A stretch of DNA of 64,000 bases, from the NCBI GenBank assembly GCA_040904925.1, contig JBBDSP010000028.1, positions 1 to 64,000 of the forward strand. Reading direction: 5' to 3'. Source of the stretch: Gracilimonas sp040904925 (GTDB lineage Bacteria; Bacteroidota; Rhodothermia; Balneolales; Balneolaceae). Position 1 is the stretch's first letter, and each line of letters starts with the position of its first letter. The notes under the pieces were generated by a model that ran no database searches, had not been told where the DNA came from, and saw only the letters and a list, made by a program, of their open reading frames with translations. This document shows, piece by piece, positions 1 to 8,545 of this stretch. The position numbers and the translations under genes are program-made.

Positions 1-773
1 AAGTTACTGACATCGGCTTTTTGAGTGATCTTTGAACTTTCATATTGCTCAAACATATACTCCATCCTATTGATATTATTTCCAAGATTCGAAGTTATAT
101 CGGTAACATGTTCAATCGTATCATCAACGGATTCCAAAGAATTATTAATGACTCCTTGATCATTATCACGAAAAGCTTGTTCCAGATCGTTCAGCACCGT
201 AAAAAGATCTCCTGCAGGTGTATTTGCAAGCTCCGTTCCCGTTACACTGAATTCAATGTTCACTCCATCACCGGCCTTAATGATGGGGCCGTTAGCGTTA
301 CTATTATTGGTTACAACTCCTGTAACTTCATCAACCTCAAAGGGTTTCTGATCGCTGTTGGTTCCTGCCAATAAATAGCGATCTCCATAACTAAGGTTTA
401 GTGAGTTTGCCAGAGCTACCTTGATACCGCCGATCTGATCAGCCATGCTTTCCCTGCTCTTAGCATCGTTTGAATCGGAAGCACCATTCACGCTGAGCAC
501 TTTAATCTCTACCAACCCATCGATCATCTTATCAAGGGTGCCCTGAACCAACCTGCCCTGGCGTAAACCGCTGTCAATATTGTTCTGGAACTGTTCCTCT
601 TTACGTATGTTTTCCTGAGTTATTCGAGCACGCTGGAATGAAACCGGCTCCTGTGAAGGTAACCTTACTTTTCGTCCGCTTGATAGATCAGACTGAATAC
701 GCCCAGCCTCACCGCGATTTTTATTTACATCGCGCATGAAATTTCCGAATAACAGCTTTTGTGTAACTCTCAT
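1..773 (-). CDS. flgL: Flagellar hook-filament junction protein FlgL (partial, 3' end outside window)
   Basis: FlgL is the second junction protein between hook and filament, exported by the flagellar type III apparatus. About 257 codons are present, read from an ATG at 773; the C-terminus lies beyond base 1. The N-terminus (MRVTQKLLFGNFMRDVNK) is the flagellin-like amphipathic helix typical of FlgL/flagellin N-domains, followed by helical repeats with GRLVQGTLDKMIDGLVE and LLAGTNSDQKPFEVD, the latter being a characteristic FlgL motif. It starts 3 bases after the flgK stop, so the two genes are co-transcribed as in most flagellar loci. The position directly behind flgK separates it from flagellin itself. 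The frame is open to the window edge. Confidence 0.9.
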   Translation of the reverse strand, partial: MRVTQKLLFGNFMRDVNKNRGEAGRIQSDLSSGRKVRLPSQEPVSFQRARITQENIRKEEQFQNNIDSGLRQGRLVQGTLDKMIDGLVEIKVLSVNGASDSNDAKSRESMADQIGGIKVALANSLNLSYGDRYLLAGTNSDQKPFEVDEVTGVVTNNSNANGPIIKAGDGVNIEFSVTGTELANTPAGDLFTVLNDLEQAFRDNDQGVINNSLESVDDTIEHVTDITSNLGNNINRMEYMFEQYESSKITQKADVSN

Positions 774-776
774 TAT

Positions 777-2135
777 CTACCTCACTAATCCGATTAATGT
801 GTCATACATATTCTGAGCTGCCGACATCACTTTGGCTGCTCCTTGATAGGCATTTTGATACTGTATCATCAAGCTCAATTCTTCATCTATATTGACCCCT
901 GCTTCACGTTCCTGTTGGGTTTTTAACATATTTAATTCTGAATCACGAGCTACGATCTGTGAATTTAGGTTTTGTAATTTTACGCCGGGTGAACTGATGA
1001 GTTCTATGGATGAATCAATTATTTTCCGTCCATCGATCAGGCGTTCATTTCTAAGCTCAGCTATTTGAGCAGCGATTTCTCCATTCCCCGCCTCTGCATC
1101 ATTCGATGAAGCTGCAACATTTGCAGGATCGAATATCATTGCCGCATTCAGTTTAATCTCAGAAGCTGACGTACCTGTGGTATCAAAGAAATTCCGGCTG
1201 GTGTCATCATTCAACCCATACCCACTGCTATGAATTTGATTCACCTCTTCAACCAAAGTAGAAGCTATTCGGTCAAGCTTATTGGCCATATCCGGTATCT
1301 GTTTGGTATACATCTCAATCTCGGCGCCGAGTTCTCCTCCATTTGCCGTGATCGTTTTTCCACTATTTAAACGCAGTGTAAACCCTTTGTTAATGTCGTC
1401 GATCTCGGCCCTAATGGTTTGGGCATTCTTTGAGTCAAGCAGAGTCACCCCCCCAACTCTGATTTCTACACCACCGGTATCGGTAACCTGACTTTCATAA
1501 TCGATCAACTTCGATAGATCTTCCATTTTGGCCACCCTCATATCAAGGCTGGTGTTATCAGGGTTACCTGCTGCCTCACCTTGCTCAATGGACTTATTCA
1601 AAAAATTGATCTCGCGGATTATACTATTTATATCATCTACATTCTTACCGGCCGATTCTCTAGTGAGTTCACTGATGCGTTCAATATTCCGATCTAAATC
1701 CTTGAATTTACCCGTCAATTCTTGTGCATCGCTTACTAAGCTGTTACGCACACTCATGTCTTGTGGATCTGAGGAGAGCTCAGAAAACCCATCCATTACT
1801 TTACTGATGTTCAACTCAAGATCATTACCGGAATCGGTTACCACAACAGCTTCAAGCTGCTCATATACTTTAGCCTGACCCTGCATGAACGACATATCCT
1901 GCTGTTTTTGATTCATCAGCATATCATTCATTTCATTTCGCATTCGGGTCAATCCTTCAATATTCACCCCAAGTCCGGCATGATATCCGGACATCTGCAT
2001 ACCATTGGGTGACTTCTCAATTCTTTGCCTGGAATAACCCGGCGTGTCTGCATTGATTATGTTATTTGAAGTCACCGATAGTGAACGTTCCGCACTTTTT
2101 AAACCGCTTTTCGAGATCTCTAAAAGATTACGCAT
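777..2135 (-). CDS. flgK: Flagellar hook-associated protein 1 FlgK
   Basis: FlgK is the first hook-filament junction protein. The 452-residue product starts with the rod/hook-type N-domain (NNIINADTPGYSRQR at about residues 24-38) and ends with the FlgK C-terminal helix (LMIQYQNAYQGAAKVMSAAQ, then MYDTLIGLVR). It is shorter than the enterobacterial protein (about 550), so the surface-exposed middle domains are reduced. The ATG at 2135 follows a GGAGA ribosome site. It lies between flgN (1 base upstream) and flgL (3 bases downstream), the chaperone-substrate order expected because FlgN guards FlgK and FlgL. Confidence 0.95.
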   Translation of the reverse strand: MRNLLEISKSGLKSAERSLSVTSNNIINADTPGYSRQRIEKSPNGMQMSGYHAGLGVNIEGLTRMRNEMNDMLMNQKQQDMSFMQGQAKVYEQLEAVVVTDSGNDLELNISKVMDGFSELSSDPQDMSVRNSLVSDAQELTGKFKDLDRNIERISELTRESAGKNVDDINSIIREINFLNKSIEQGEAAGNPDNTSLDMRVAKMEDLSKLIDYESQVTDTGGVEIRVGGVTLLDSKNAQTIRAEIDDINKGFTLRLNSGKTITANGGELGAEIEMYTKQIPDMANKLDRIASTLVEEVNQIHSSGYGLNDDTSRNFFDTTGTSASEIKLNAAMIFDPANVAASSNDAEAGNGEIAAQIAELRNERLIDGRKIIDSSIELISSPGVKLQNLNSQIVARDSELNMLKTQQEREAGVNIDEELSLMIQYQNAYQGAAKVMSAAQNMYDTLIGLVR

Positions 2136-2136
2136 A

Positions 2137-2655
2137 TCAGATCTCCTGGTTTATAGCAACTCCGGTGACAATATCAGAACGCTTACCGTTTGATATATAT
2201 CGAGAATTCTTTTCGTTGTGCTGGGAGTACATGGAGTGCATCATTCTGGCATTTTGCTTCATCGCAAACTCAAGCAACTCAATAACCTGATTATGCTTTT
2301 GCTGAAGCACTTTCGCATTATCAGAAAGCACTTTATGCCACCGGTCAATATCATCAGACCAATTAGGGAAGTATGATTTCAAATTTAATAACCTTGTGGT
2401 TTTACTTTCACCATTGCTGACCTTCTCCAGTATCCCGGCAAGATCTTTAATGAATTCTCTTTCATTCTTCTTGTAATGCCATGAAAGTGATGTGTGCACA
2501 TCGGTTAAAGACTCAATCTTCTGAGTATCAGAAGCTATGACGGCATCGATCTGATCTTCCATGATCTTCATCAGTTGTTTTGAACTGTTATTAAGAAGCT
2601 CTATCGTATCTGAGAGTCGATGTAATGATGAAATATTTTCCTTTGAATGTTGCAT
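2137..2655 (-). CDS. flgN: Probable flagellar export chaperone FlgN
   Basis: This 172-residue, highly charged, all-helical protein sits directly upstream of flgK, the usual place of FlgN, the cytoplasmic chaperone that keeps FlgK and FlgL unfolded for export. Residues 1-130 are heptad-rich with no membrane segment or signal peptide (for example LLNNSSKQLMKIMEDQIDAV), as in the FlgN family. The C-terminal 35 residues are polar and probably disordered, where FlgN tails bind substrate. Sequence identity to known FlgN is weak by eye, so the call rests on size, helical character and gene order. Confidence 0.72.
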   Translation of the reverse strand: MQHSKENISSLHRLSDTIELLNNSSKQLMKIMEDQIDAVIASDTQKIESLTDVHTSLSWHYKKNEREFIKDLAGILEKVSNGESKTTRLLNLKSYFPNWSDDIDRWHKVLSDNAKVLQQKHNQVIELLEFAMKQNARMMHSMYSQHNEKNSRYISNGKRSDIVTGVAINQEI

Positions 2656-2685
2656 GAAGTAGTAATATTGTGATTAAGTATTTTT

Positions 2686-2982
2686 TTACGAATCGGAGTC
2701 TTGATTCCAATACCGGGTGACCAGATCAGCCATCCCCAATTTGCGCTGATCAGCCAGTTCTTTGGCTAATGCATCAGTTATATGCTCACGGTACATGTTA
2801 TTGGCATTTCCCATCATGCCACTATTATCGGACATCTTGAATGAATCTTTAGTCATTTCCTTCACAAGGTGCTTTGCAAAGATCTCTTCAAAGTCGTTAG
2901 CGGCCTGTTCCCTTTTAAGATTATCGGACCGCTGCTCGCTTACCTGTTGCATGGTCATTGGAATGAATGGATCTATTTTCAT
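2686..2982 (-). CDS. flgJ: Rod-binding protein, FlgJ N-terminal domain only
   Basis: At 98 residues it corresponds to the rod-binding half of FlgJ, the cap that helps assemble the rod. The signature FEEIFAKHLVKEMTKD and the later YREHITDALAKELAD match the rod-binding family. No C-terminal peptidoglycan hydrolase domain follows, so a separate muramidase must open the cell wall for the rod; none is seen in the window. It lies 30 bases behind flgI and 30 before flgN, in the flgF-to-flgL operon. Confidence 0.88.
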   Translation of the reverse strand: MKIDPFIPMTMQQVSEQRSDNLKREQAANDFEEIFAKHLVKEMTKDSFKMSDNSGMMGNANNMYREHITDALAKELADQRKLGMADLVTRYWNQDSDS

Positions 2983-3012
2983 AGTCTTGGGTTTTGAATT
3001 TATCTGAATGAA

Positions 3013-4167
3013 TTACATCACGATCAACTTGGCTCTCAATGTGCCGGCACGGTCAAGTGCCTGAAATATCGAGATAATGTCACGGGGACTTAATCCCAGT
3101 GAATTCAGTGATGCTGCCAATTGCTGAACCGTTGTCTCAGGTTCTAAAATGAATGTTTGTGCAAGATCTTCTCGAAGTTCTGCTTCCGGAATGTTCAATA
3201 TGGCTGTTTCCCCACCGCTGAATGCCGGGGGCTGACTTATGTAAGGATTTACCTGCGTTCGTAACTGTATATTTCCGTGTGAGATCATAGCATCATCGAT
3301 GATCACTTCTCCGCCGGCCACAATGGTTCCGGAACGTTCGTTTATAACTACCCGCGCCGGGGTTTCTACCTGTATCTCCTGATCTAAAATGATACTGGTA
3401 AATATGTTCATATTGCCCCTTTCCTGAAATGCTTCAGGCCAGATCACTCGAACCAATCCGGAATGATGCATGGAGGCTAATTCTTCGTCAAATGTCTCGT
3501 TGATAACCTCAACGATACTTCGGGCATTGGTATAACTTGGATCTCGGAGAACCAAGCCAAGCGGAATACCGGTATCCAGCACTACTTCTTCATTCCTCTC
3601 AACAACACCCCCACCGGGTACGGACGCCGTTAAAGTTTGATTCTGACTGACGCGAGCACCCGGTATTTCAGCTGATATTCCGCCAACGATCAGTGGCCCC
3701 TGTGCCTTTACAAACACTTCCTGATTATCAGGATCTATAAGCGGCGTTTGCAATAAGACTCCACCCTGTAAACTGCGGGCATCACCCAGCGATGAAACCG
3801 TCACATCAATTTCACTTCCGGGAGCATGGTATGGGCTAATGGTCGCCGTTACCATAACGGCTGCCACGTTGCGGGTCCGGAGCCTTTCCGTATCTACAGT
3901 GATCCCAAAATTTTCAAGCATATTGGCTACGGACTGTACCGTAAAAGCGGCGCCCCTATTTCCCAAGGAGCGGTCACCGGTTCTGTCGAGACCTGTAACC
4001 AGTCCATACCCAATCAGTTCTTTTCGCTGCATATTCTCCAGCTCTACAAGATCTGAAAGCCGCGTTTGAGCTGCTGCTGTAACGGAGAGACCGCATAATA
4101 TTCCCACCACTAAAAAAGCGGTCAGTAGCTGTAAGTTGTATATGTGATTAATTTTCATGATCCGCAT
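3013..4167 (-). CDS. flgI: Flagellar P-ring protein FlgI
   Basis: FlgI forms the periplasmic P-ring bushing around the rod. The 384-residue precursor has a Sec signal peptide (hydrophobic LLTAFLVVGILCGLSVTAAA, cleavage probably after AAA-Q at about residue 34). The mature protein begins with the conserved RLSDLVELENMQRKELIGYG stretch, followed by GLVTGLDRTGD. The C-terminus (IISIFQALDRAGTLRAKLIVM) is also typical. Two in-frame ATGs (4167, 4158) are possible and do not alter the mature protein. It follows flgH by 9 bases. Its presence implies an outer membrane and a periplasmic ring. Confidence 0.96.
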   Translation of the reverse strand: MRIMKINHIYNLQLLTAFLVVGILCGLSVTAAAQTRLSDLVELENMQRKELIGYGLVTGLDRTGDRSLGNRGAAFTVQSVANMLENFGITVDTERLRTRNVAAVMVTATISPYHAPGSEIDVTVSSLGDARSLQGGVLLQTPLIDPDNQEVFVKAQGPLIVGGISAEIPGARVSQNQTLTASVPGGGVVERNEEVVLDTGIPLGLVLRDPSYTNARSIVEVINETFDEELASMHHSGLVRVIWPEAFQERGNMNIFTSIILDQEIQVETPARVVINERSGTIVAGGEVIIDDAMISHGNIQLRTQVNPYISQPPAFSGGETAILNIPEAELREDLAQTFILEPETTVQQLAASLNSLGLSPRDIISIFQALDRAGTLRAKLIVM

Positions 4168-4176
4168 TGATAGTTG

Positions 4177-4806
4177 TTAATTTTTTAATCCCCGCATAAT
4201 AGCTGCCGCACCCAAACCAAGCGAAACTACTCCAAATGCTACTTTCTTCAATAATCCGCGATTTTTCGTATTTGGGTTGATGCCACCTTTCGTCTGATAA
4301 CTGATATTTGCATTTGCGATACGATATGAAAGCACTTCATTTTGGCTGTTCACATCATTCTGGCGCACCACTCCCTCCAACATCATTTCGTGTATCTCAC
4401 CATTTACTTCTGTCAACCGGTTTCCTTCCACGATCAGATCTCCATTCGGTGTTACTTCTTTGATCTGAACACTTATAAAGCCTTCCAGTAATTGCCGCTG
4501 GTTTGAAAGATTCTTTTGATCGGAACCGTAATTCACCGTGGCATCGGTGCCAAAGGTGGGCTGAAAGGGCATGAAATTTCCTGACATTGAACCTCCTGCA
4601 GAACCATTGGCACTGGAGGAAAGTTGGGCATCAGAAGTTGAACTGCCGTTGGTGCTTTCACGTAAGATCACTGTGATCACATCACCGACTTTACTGGCTT
4701 TCACATCTCTGTAAAGTGAAGTTTGTGCAATAACCAAATGCGGCACAAGCATCCCTCCTGTCAATATCGTAACAGCTATAAGTTTTCTTATTTTGTTTTT
4801 AACCAT
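4177..4806 (-). CDS. flgH: Flagellar L-ring protein FlgH, without lipobox
   Basis: FlgH forms the outer-membrane L-ring. The ATG at 4806 is preferred over a longer frame from 4863 because it has GGAGAAG at good spacing and gives a clean signal peptide (MVKNKIRKLIAVTILTGGML). This start overlaps the end of flgA by 19 bases. The mature part carries family motifs: YRDVKASKVGDVITVILRES near the start and GFISVQIKEVTPNGDL then LIVEGNR in the middle. Most FlgH proteins are lipoproteins with a Cys at the processing site; here the sequence around the expected site reads LVIAQTSLYRD with no Cys, so it is predicted to be cut by signal peptidase I. A C-terminal hydrophobic patch (VAFGVVSLGLGAAAIMRGL) is also unusual. 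Confidence 0.93.
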   Translation of the reverse strand: MVKNKIRKLIAVTILTGGMLVPHLVIAQTSLYRDVKASKVGDVITVILRESTNGSSTSDAQLSSSANGSAGGSMSGNFMPFQPTFGTDATVNYGSDQKNLSNQRQLLEGFISVQIKEVTPNGDLIVEGNRLTEVNGEIHEMMLEGVVRQNDVNSQNEVLSYRIANANISYQTKGGINPNTKNRGLLKKVAFGVVSLGLGAAAIMRGLKN

Positions 4807-5480
4807 TGTACTTCTCCTGAGCCGGTTATCCTGGCCAGATATTTCTTTCGTGTTTCTTTGCAATAAATTTGAATGTCTTCATTCAACGCCCCATCCTGTC
4901 GGGATTCACAACTCAACAGGATCTGGAGTCCATGTACCTGGTAGGTCATCTCTACCCCATCTCCTGCTGTGATCAGGAATTCCCTTCCTATATCACCCTG
5001 ACTTATAAACTGTCCTGCAGAAAGTGAACGTCGCAGGGTTTTGCCTTTGATCTTATCCTGATCGATAACAGGATCGTCTCGGTTCAGATCAATTTCTATC
5101 CAGCGCCATTGCAGGTCTGATTCTTCAACGGAATCGCCCCGCATCTTTCTTTCAATGAGTACCGGAATTCTTTGCTCGGCTTGAACCTGAAGCTGAACTT
5201 CAGCCCTTTGCCTGCTGCCGAATTCTGTATAAGTAACTTCAAAGCTGGTGTATTTTTGAAGACTGCCTGTCGGTCTTACCGATTCTATGTTGGTTCCATC
5301 CAGACTTCTCAGACTTCCGGGCATCCATCGTACAGAAAGTTGAAAACGTGTGTCCTCATCCTTCATCTGTTGTGTAATGGATTCTTTGGCCTTTTCCACG
5401 ATCACCGCTTCTGCATCCATTACACCCGAAGGCTGTATGGAAAAAGTGGTTATGAGGAGTATGAGAAACTTGATGGTCAT
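4788..5480 (-). CDS. flgA: FlgA, P-ring assembly chaperone with SAF domain
   Basis: FlgA is a periplasmic chaperone for FlgI polymerisation. The 230-residue precursor has an N-terminal signal sequence (MTIKFLILLITTFSIQPSGV). The C-terminal half holds the SAF-type domain: PVLIERKMRGDSVEESDLQW, then a conserved GKTLRRSLSAGQFISQGDI segment and a final beta-rich part (ITAGDGVEMTYQVHGLQILL) that resembles the FlgA hallmark of a post-SAF domain. It sits between flgG (12 bases upstream) and flgH (19-base overlap). Confidence 0.9.
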   Translation of the reverse strand: MTIKFLILLITTFSIQPSGVMDAEAVIVEKAKESITQQMKDEDTRFQLSVRWMPGSLRSLDGTNIESVRPTGSLQKYTSFEVTYTEFGSRQRAEVQLQVQAEQRIPVLIERKMRGDSVEESDLQWRWIEIDLNRDDPVIDQDKIKGKTLRRSLSAGQFISQGDIGREFLITAGDGVEMTYQVHGLQILLSCESRQDGALNEDIQIYCKETRKKYLARITGSGEVQWLKTK

Positions 5481-5492
5481 GATTAACTCAGC

Positions 5493-6287
5493 TTATCGTT
5501 TTATAGAGTTAGTTACAGACATCATATCTTCAGCAGTCTGAACCATCTTGGAGTTGGTCTCATAGGCACGCTGGGCTTCGATTAAACGAACCATTTCGTT
5601 TACAATATCAACATTCGACTGCTCCAGGTATCCCTGACGTAACACGCCGAATCCTTCTTCACCAGGGTTTCCAAAAAATGGCAATCCGGAAGCTTCAGTT
5701 TCAGCAAAAAGGTTATCCCCCATGGCATCGAGTCCGCCTGGATTTGCAAACTTAGCCAGCTCGATCTGCCCCAGTTCAACTTGAGAATTATCACCCGCCA
5801 TCATAGCTGTTACCGTTCCGTTCTGAGATATCTCAATAGCCATGGCATCGGCTGGAATCTCTATCTGACTGGCAAGCGGCAAACCTGAATTATTCACCAG
5901 CATTCCGGTGGAGTCCATGCTGAAGTTTCCATCACGGCTGTAGCCAATAGAGCCATCCGGCATTTCTACCTGGAAAAACCCTGCACCGCTCACAGCCATA
6001 TCCAGAGGATTACCTGTTTCAGCAACCGCACCCTGCATAAAATTTCGAATAGTAGCTACTGCCCTTGATCCGTGCCCGATCTGTAGCGATGGTCCGTCGC
6101 CATTGGCGCTATTGACGGAACCACCTCGTTTTGAGGATGCAATATTCTCATAGAACAGATCCTGAAAAGCAATGGTGCTTCGTTTGAATCCCGTTGTACC
6201 TACGTTAGCCAGGTTATTGGCTACATTATCTACTGATCTTTGCTGTGCACTCATTCCAAGTGCGGCTGTACTTAATGCTCTAAACAT
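5493..6287 (-). CDS. flgG: Flagellar distal rod protein FlgG
   Basis: FlgG builds the distal rod. The 264-residue protein has the axial-family N-domain with NNLANVGTTGFKRSTIAFQD (about residues 24-43), the central beta domain of the FlgE/F/G class (GFFQVEMPDGSIGYSRDGNF), and the FlgG C-terminal helix (VDIVNEMVRLIEAQRAYETN). Length matches the family (260-265). It lies 29 bases behind flgF. Confidence 0.96.
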   Translation of the reverse strand: MFRALSTAALGMSAQQRSVDNVANNLANVGTTGFKRSTIAFQDLFYENIASSKRGGSVNSANGDGPSLQIGHGSRAVATIRNFMQGAVAETGNPLDMAVSGAGFFQVEMPDGSIGYSRDGNFSMDSTGMLVNNSGLPLASQIEIPADAMAIEISQNGTVTAMMAGDNSQVELGQIELAKFANPGGLDAMGDNLFAETEASGLPFFGNPGEEGFGVLRQGYLEQSNVDIVNEMVRLIEAQRAYETNSKMVQTAEDMMSVTNSIKR

Positions 6288-6316
6288 AATTATTGGGTTT
6301 ATCCGTGTTTGTTATT

Positions 6317-7057
6317 TTAAAATTTTCCAAGCTGTGTGCTAACCCGCGAAAGTAATTCGTCAGATGTTTGCATCGCTTTTTGCTGAGATTCGAACATTTG
6401 CATGTTTCTCATCATATCCACCATCTCAGTTAAGGGCTCTACATTCCCTTTTTCATAATATCCTTGCATGAGCGTGCCCATGTTTGCATCGGTGATAGCA
6501 CCGGGTTCTTCAACAGAAAAATAGGCACTTCCTTTACGCTGTAATTGTGAAGGGTCTTCTACATTCACCATTCGGAGCTTGTCCACTTCCTGATCGTTAA
6601 TGCGAATGGTACCGTCTTTTGCAATCTCTAAACTCGGAGCTGCCCCACCTGCACCCTGATTCATAAAGAACTCAGAAAGCTGTATTTCACCGGATTCTCC
6701 CATCACACGAGCTCCGTTGGTATTTACCAGAAATCCATCGGGATCAAGCCGGAAGCGGCCATCTCTGGTCAAAAGCATTTGTCCGTCTTGTTCTACGGTA
6801 AAGAATCCTTCACCATTTATACCAAGATCAAGTTCATTACCGGTAGGCTCCAGCACACCCTGATTCAAATTGATTTGACTCATCGGTACGCTTTTGGTTA
6901 CTTCGCGTCCATCCACATTTTCTTTGAACATGCGATAGAACATCTTATTCCCTTTAAATCCGGGAGTGTTGATGTTGGCCAGGTTATCTGCAGTTGCGTC
7001 CTGCGACTTTTGTAAAACCTGCATAGCCTGCATATGTGCGTATATTCGATCGATCAT
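6317..7057 (-). CDS. flgF: Flagellar proximal rod protein FlgF
   Basis: FlgF is a proximal rod subunit. The 246-residue protein shares the axial N-motif (DNLANINTPGFKGNKMFYRM), the central FlgE/F/G domain (GFFTVEQDGQMLLTRDGRF) and a C-terminal helix with VEPLTEMVDMMRNMQMFE. It is the first gene of the minus-strand operon running to flgL. The upstream gap holds a near-consensus sigma54 promoter (7141-7156) that would give a leader of about 70 bases. FlgF rather than FlgG is chosen because the second paralogue (5493-6287) matches FlgG better at its C-terminus. Confidence 0.92.
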   Translation of the reverse strand: MIDRIYAHMQAMQVLQKSQDATADNLANINTPGFKGNKMFYRMFKENVDGREVTKSVPMSQINLNQGVLEPTGNELDLGINGEGFFTVEQDGQMLLTRDGRFRLDPDGFLVNTNGARVMGESGEIQLSEFFMNQGAGGAAPSLEIAKDGTIRINDQEVDKLRMVNVEDPSQLQRKGSAYFSVEEPGAITDANMGTLMQGYYEKGNVEPLTEMVDMMRNMQMFESQQKAMQTSDELLSRVSTQLGKF

Positions 7058-7081
7058 TTAGCTACCGTTCAAAATTTCATT

Positions 7082-7108
7082 TTAAGATGTCTGTTTATGA
7101 ACCGATAA
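7082..7108 (+). promoter_or_regulatory. Sigma28 (FliA)-type promoter P1, toward flhB operon
   Basis: TTAAGATG at 7082-7089, an 11-base spacer, then ACCGATAA at 7101-7108. This matches the sigma28 layout (TAAAGTTT-N11-GCCGATAA) and the same variant found at seven other places in the window. Predicted start is near 7115, about 350 bases before flhB, which would place fliA under its own control. The long leader lowers confidence. Confidence 0.6.
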
Positions 7109-7140
7109 AAACATATTGCTATCGTGTTCAGGCCAAACAG

Positions 7141-7156
7141 TTCAATTATTGTGCCA
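7141..7156 (-). promoter_or_regulatory. Near-consensus sigma54 promoter upstream of flgF
   Basis: Read on the minus strand the site is TGGCAC-AATAA-TTGAA. The -24 element is perfect, and the -12 element has GA in place of the expected GC. Distance to the flgF start is about 70 bases from the predicted transcription start. The perfect site in front of flgB makes a sigma54 promoter here plausible. Confidence 0.5.
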
Positions 7157-7463
7157 CCGTCTGTTTTCCTTTGATTTTCTTTCTTATGGTGAGGTATAAA
7201 GAGACTTCCTGCACCCTCATTTGAAATAAGAAAAACCTTCTTAATGGCCATCAAACACCTTTTAAAGATATTTGCCCACCAATATAAATTCTAAGTCCCG
7301 ACTATTGGCTACGGACTGACTCCGTCACGGAACAACCTGTGTACATCAGGGAAATCTTTTCCTACAGAAAGGATAAAATATCCGTACTCAAATTTCCCAA
7401 CACACTGAATGAAGCTCTTTTTCACCTTTATATATGTGGTACTGTTTTTGAATAGAAGGTGGT

Positions 7464-8540
7464 ATGTCAGACCAAAATTCAGATCAGGAAAAAACCGAAG
7501 AACCCACGGCGAAGAAGCTGGAAGATGCCCGTAAAGAAGGGAATGTCAGCATCAGTACCGAGGTCTCATCTATTGCCGTACTTTCGGTTTCAGTGATGAT
7601 GTTTGTTGCTATGGGAAGTTCTATTGCCGGTCAATTCAGCAGATTGTTTGAGTCTTTTTTCATGAATGCCGGTGCCGGTTTTGCCAATGGAAATGAAGCA
7701 ATGAGTCACCTTTCGGAAGCATTATGGGCCATGGTGGGCATTATGGCACCAACCCTTACCGTACTTCTTATACTTTCGCTGATCGTAAACTTTGCCCAGA
7801 CCGGCGGTGCTTTCTCAGTAAAGGCCATGGCACCAAAAGCCAGTAAGATGAATCCTAAAAATGGAATCAAAAAAATATTCTCAGCAAAAGGAGCAGTAGA
7901 ACTGATCAAAGGATTTGCAAAGCTTTTTATTGTCGGCCTGATCGGTTACTACACAGTATTAAGTGATGTGGATCAATTCGTTTCCTTCATGATCACTCCC
8001 CTTGATCACTCCCTCAGTGAGATGGGTTCATATGTGCTCATGTTCGTAACCCGTATTTTGGCCGCATTATTCGTCCTTTCCATAGCAGATGCCATTTACC
8101 AGCGCTTTCAGCATCACAAAGACCTTAAGATGAGCAAGCAGGAAGTGAAAGATGAATTCAAGCAGATGGAGGGAGATCCACAGGTTAAAGGCTGGCGAAA
8201 AAGATTTGGTATGGAGCTGCGAAACCGAAAACGACTTGATCATGCCGTCCTCAGTTCCGATGTGGTCGTCACCAACCCCACCCACTATGCCGTAGCACTT
8301 CGATATGATCCGGAAAGTAAAAACGCTCCCGTTGTTGTTGTAAAGGGACAGAGACTTCGCGCACTCAGAATAAAAGAACTTGCCAAAGAGTATGGCATAC
8401 CAATTGTAGAGAATGTACCTGTAGCCCGTGCGCTTTTTGCCACGGCAGAAGAAGACAGTTTCATCCCTGCAGACCTTTATAGGGCTGTAGCAGAGATACT
8501 GGCGTACGTTTACAAACTTAAGAACAAACACAAAGTATAG
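7464..8540 (+). CDS. flhB: Flagellar type III export switch protein FlhB
   Basis: FlhB is the export-gate protein that switches substrate class by cleaving itself. The 358-residue protein begins with the conserved cytoplasmic helix (EKTEEPTAKKLEDARKEGNV), has four membrane segments between about 35 and 210, and carries the autocleavage motif NPTH at residues 271-274 followed by the FlhB-C domain (HYAVALRYDPE, IVENVPVARALF). AGAAGGTGGT precedes the ATG. It begins the plus-strand cluster flhB-flhA-flhF-flhG-fliA, with flhA 5 bases downstream. Confidence 0.97.
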   Translation: MSDQNSDQEKTEEPTAKKLEDARKEGNVSISTEVSSIAVLSVSVMMFVAMGSSIAGQFSRLFESFFMNAGAGFANGNEAMSHLSEALWAMVGIMAPTLTVLLILSLIVNFAQTGGAFSVKAMAPKASKMNPKNGIKKIFSAKGAVELIKGFAKLFIVGLIGYYTVLSDVDQFVSFMITPLDHSLSEMGSYVLMFVTRILAALFVLSIADAIYQRFQHHKDLKMSKQEVKDEFKQMEGDPQVKGWRKRFGMELRNRKRLDHAVLSSDVVVTNPTHYAVALRYDPESKNAPVVVVKGQRLRALRIKELAKEYGIPIVENVPVARALFATAEEDSFIPADLYRAVAEILAYVYKLKNKHKV

Positions 8541-8545
8541 ATCGA

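Larger units (their letters stand above)
7058..7463. other. 406-bp divergent control region between flgF and flhB
   Basis: No convincing gene is present. Two promoter-like elements are visible: a sigma28-type site reading rightward (7082-7108) and a sigma54-like site reading leftward (7141-7156). Short open frames here have no coding signature. The right half has no obvious terminator, so a rightward transcript from 7115 would have an unusually long leader of about 350 bases before flhB. Confidence 0.7.

Noticed and set aside
7069..7254. Open frame of 61 codons on the minus strand upstream of flgF
   Set aside because: It overlaps both promoter-like sites and lacks coding character.
7437..7452. 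TGGTAC-TGTTT-TTGAA on the plus strand, sigma54-like, in front of flhB
   Set aside because: Two mismatches, and the predicted start would be at 7462, two bases before the ATG, leaving the ribosome site untranscribed.
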